DNA of 64,000 nucleotides from Paracoccaceae bacterium (lineage in GTDB: Bacteria > Pseudomonadota > Alphaproteobacteria > Rhodobacterales > Rhodobacteraceae), in the NCBI GenBank assembly GCA_024742705.1, contig JANSXZ010000002.1, positions 232,171-296,170 on the forward strand, in the 5' to 3' direction. Both the position numbers and the translations under genes were made by a program. Positions 62,840-64,000 of the stretch are shown piece by piece. The notes under the pieces were generated by a model. That model had not been told where the DNA came from. It worked only from the letters and a program-made list of their open reading frames with translations, and made no database searches. Each line of letters opens with the position of its first letter. Position 1 is the stretch's first letter.

Positions 62840-63319
62840 GATGAATCGCCCCAGTTCGTCATGGTCCGTGCATAACAAGAACAGGGTTAACAACAGGTGT
62901 GCCGGAGCAAAGAGTGAGGGCCGCCAGGAAAGCAATGCGCGTCGGGCGCGGCTTTTGCGCTCACGGGTTAGCACAACCGGGCCGGGCCGGGTTTCACCAG
63001 CTGACCGGACCGTTGTCGTGATCGCGTCCAACCATGTGCAGCCGGTAGCCACCAGCGCACCTACTCAGCCCTCGAAGGCAAGCCACCGGATCAGCGGGTG
63101 CAACGCGTAGCTTGAATTGCACCTGATCCTGTCCAAGAGATGGGCAGCAGCTCAGAGGCCGCGCTTGCGGCACACCTTGGCCGTCGGCGTCCCGGTTTTC
63201 CGCTTCTTTATGATCCCACCTTTCGGCAGATTGTGTTTCACAAGACGCCTGCCGGGTAACGGATGATCTGCGCTTCGGCGAAACAGCTCTCGCGCATTCG
63301 CGCGCTCTTTCATGCGGCC
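62840..63319. other. Intergenic region between flhA and IS remnant; no gene recognised
   Basis: About 480 bases with no reading frame I can support. The flhA promoter must be in the left part. The right part (63150-63245), read on the minus strand, can encode a short Lys/Arg-rich tail ending in a stop, but I recognise no family, so I leave it unassigned. It may be debris from the insertion events to the right. Confidence 0.4.
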
Positions 63320-63861
63320 TGACCTGCTCCCCTGAAAAGTCCTCGATTTGAGTTTAGCCTGTTATCCAATCGAGGAGACAGACAATGAAGAGAAGCCGGT
63401 TCAGTGAAGCACAGATCATTGGCATCCTGAAGGAACACCGGGCGGGCATGAGCGCGCCAGATTTGTGTCGGAAGCATGGTATCAGCGATGCGACCTTCTA
63501 AAATTGGCGGCGCAAGTATGGCGGCATGGAGGTCGCCGACGCCAAGCGGCTGAAGGCGCTTGAGGCTGAACACGCGAAGCACAAGAAGATGCTGGCCGAA
63601 CAGTTGATGGATGTGGCCACGCTGAAAGAGATTCTTGGAAAAAACTTCCGAGGCCCGGTTCGAGGAGGAAAGCGGTGGACTGGGCCATGAAAGAGCGAAG
63701 CTACCCTTGCATGGTTGTCAGCGACAACGGCACCGAGCTGACGTCGAACGCGATGCTCAAGTGGTAGGAAGACCGCCAGGCGGAATGGCACTACATCGCG
63801 CCGGGAAAGCCGATGCAAAACGGACTGGTCGAGAGCTTCAACGGACGACTGCGGGACAAAT
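63320..63861 (+). mobile_element. IS3-family element, degenerate remnant
   Basis: The left end TGACCTGCTCCCCTGAAAAG (63320-63339) is like the terminal inverted repeat of IS3-family elements of this group. The first transposase gene (from ATG 63385; MKRSRFSEAQIIGILKEHRA) carries a stop TAA at 63499-63501 in place of a Tyr codon in TFYNWRRKYGG. The second gene is almost all deleted; what remains (63709-63858) has the DDE pieces SDNGTELTSNAM (with a TAG at codon W.E) and [12 protein letters not shown]. The element is dead and its right end is cut by the IS5-family insertion. Confidence 0.88.
63385..63690 (+). pseudogene. IS3-family transposase OrfA, nonsense mutation
   Basis: Helix-turn-helix protein that binds IS ends; here interrupted at codon 39 by TAA (63499-63501). 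The remainder reads in frame NWRRKYGGMEVADAKRLKALE and ends after KEILGKNF, matching the usual leucine-zipper-like region. So loss of function is due to the point change plus loss of OrfB. Confidence 0.85.
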
Positions 63862-64000
63862 GGGCTCTGTTGCACAAAGCCCTTGGGGGATTCACCCCGT
63901 GAATCCAGCGTGATAGCTGGATGGCATGAGCAGACCGATACCCCCGACCTACAAGATCAAGAACTGGCGGGCCTATAACGAAGCGCTGAAGCGCCGGGGC
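63862..64000 (+). mobile_element. IS5-family element, left part (continues outside window)
   Basis: GGGCTCTGTTGCACAAAG begins at 63862, a typical terminal repeat of IS5-family elements in alphaproteobacteria. It interrupts the IS3 remnant right after the codons for the catalytic Glu region (ESFNGRLRD). The transposase gene starts 64 bases further on. Right end and target duplication are outside the window. Confidence 0.75.
63926..64000 (+). CDS. IS5-family transposase, N-terminal part only
   Basis: The 25 residues present include SRPIPPTYKIKNWRAYNEAL, followed by KRRG, which is the common N-terminus of IS5-family transposases of this subgroup (continuing usually with a SLTIWFD-like block). 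The rest is outside the window, so intactness cannot be judged. Confidence 0.8.
   Translation, partial: MSRPIPPTYKIKNWRAYNEALKRRG

Overview
The window is GC-rich DNA from the chromosome of an alphaproteobacterium, most likely a member of the Rhodobacterales (Roseobacter/Rhodobacter group). The reasons are the gene order rho-mnmE-mnmG-rsmG-parA-parB on one side and maf-aroE-coaE-dnaQ-secB on the other, parS motifs of the VSHETF type inside rsmG, a Paracoccus-like nasTS nitrate-assimilation locus, and a short GCCTCCGGCGGGAGT repeat downstream of genes. I see no rRNA, tRNA or CRISPR array.

Layout. 1-23041 is housekeeping: ilvA with a partial SDR gene, argG, an aminotransferase/sulfotransferase pair, msrA, a PfkB kinase, maeB, mutS, hrcA-grpE, rph-rdgB-hemW, then parB, parA, rsmG, mnmG, mnmE, rho and hemJ, the last seven all on the minus strand. 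23042-23443 is AT-rich, non-coding, carries DnaA-box-like sites and separates leftward from rightward gene blocks: it is my candidate for the chromosome origin, with two identical parS-like sites 3-6 kb away. 23444-29632 holds the rightward block maf-aroE-coaE-dnaQ, then secB, fxsA, and the Tim44-like/mltA/smr operon.

30871-45484 is a complete assimilatory nitrate system: the NasT/NasS sensor pair, a leader RNA with ANTAR-type hairpins and an intrinsic terminator, a nitrate ABC transporter with a fused double ATPase, a globin, NirB, a Rieske NirD, the nitrate reductase NasA, a TrpD2-like protein and CysG. Nearly all junctions overlap by 1-4 bases, so this is one tightly coupled operon in which nitrate is sensed, imported and reduced to ammonium and siroheme is made for NirB.

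45485-47741 is a decaying accessory patch: a formylglycine-generating-enzyme fragment, an intact SCP2-like/alpha-beta hydrolase pair, and remnants of a beta-keto acid cleavage enzyme and both subunits of a CoA-transferase. It is followed by an RTX protein, rpsO-pnp with a structured leader, a family 25 glycosyltransferase, a divergent peroxiredoxin/aldehyde dehydrogenase pair, and a four-gene translationally coupled catabolic cluster (PLP lyase, M24 hydrolase, Asp/Glu-racemase-like enzyme, carboxymuconolactone-decarboxylase-like protein) with no pathway I can name. The right end has flagellar export genes flhA-fliR-flhB plus a FliJ-like small gene, then a broken IS3-family element into which an IS5-family element has inserted; the latter runs off the window.

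The most interesting items are the candidate origin with parS sites, the NasT-controlled leader RNA, the unassigned catabolic cluster at 55181-58543, and the fossil ketoacid catabolic genes.
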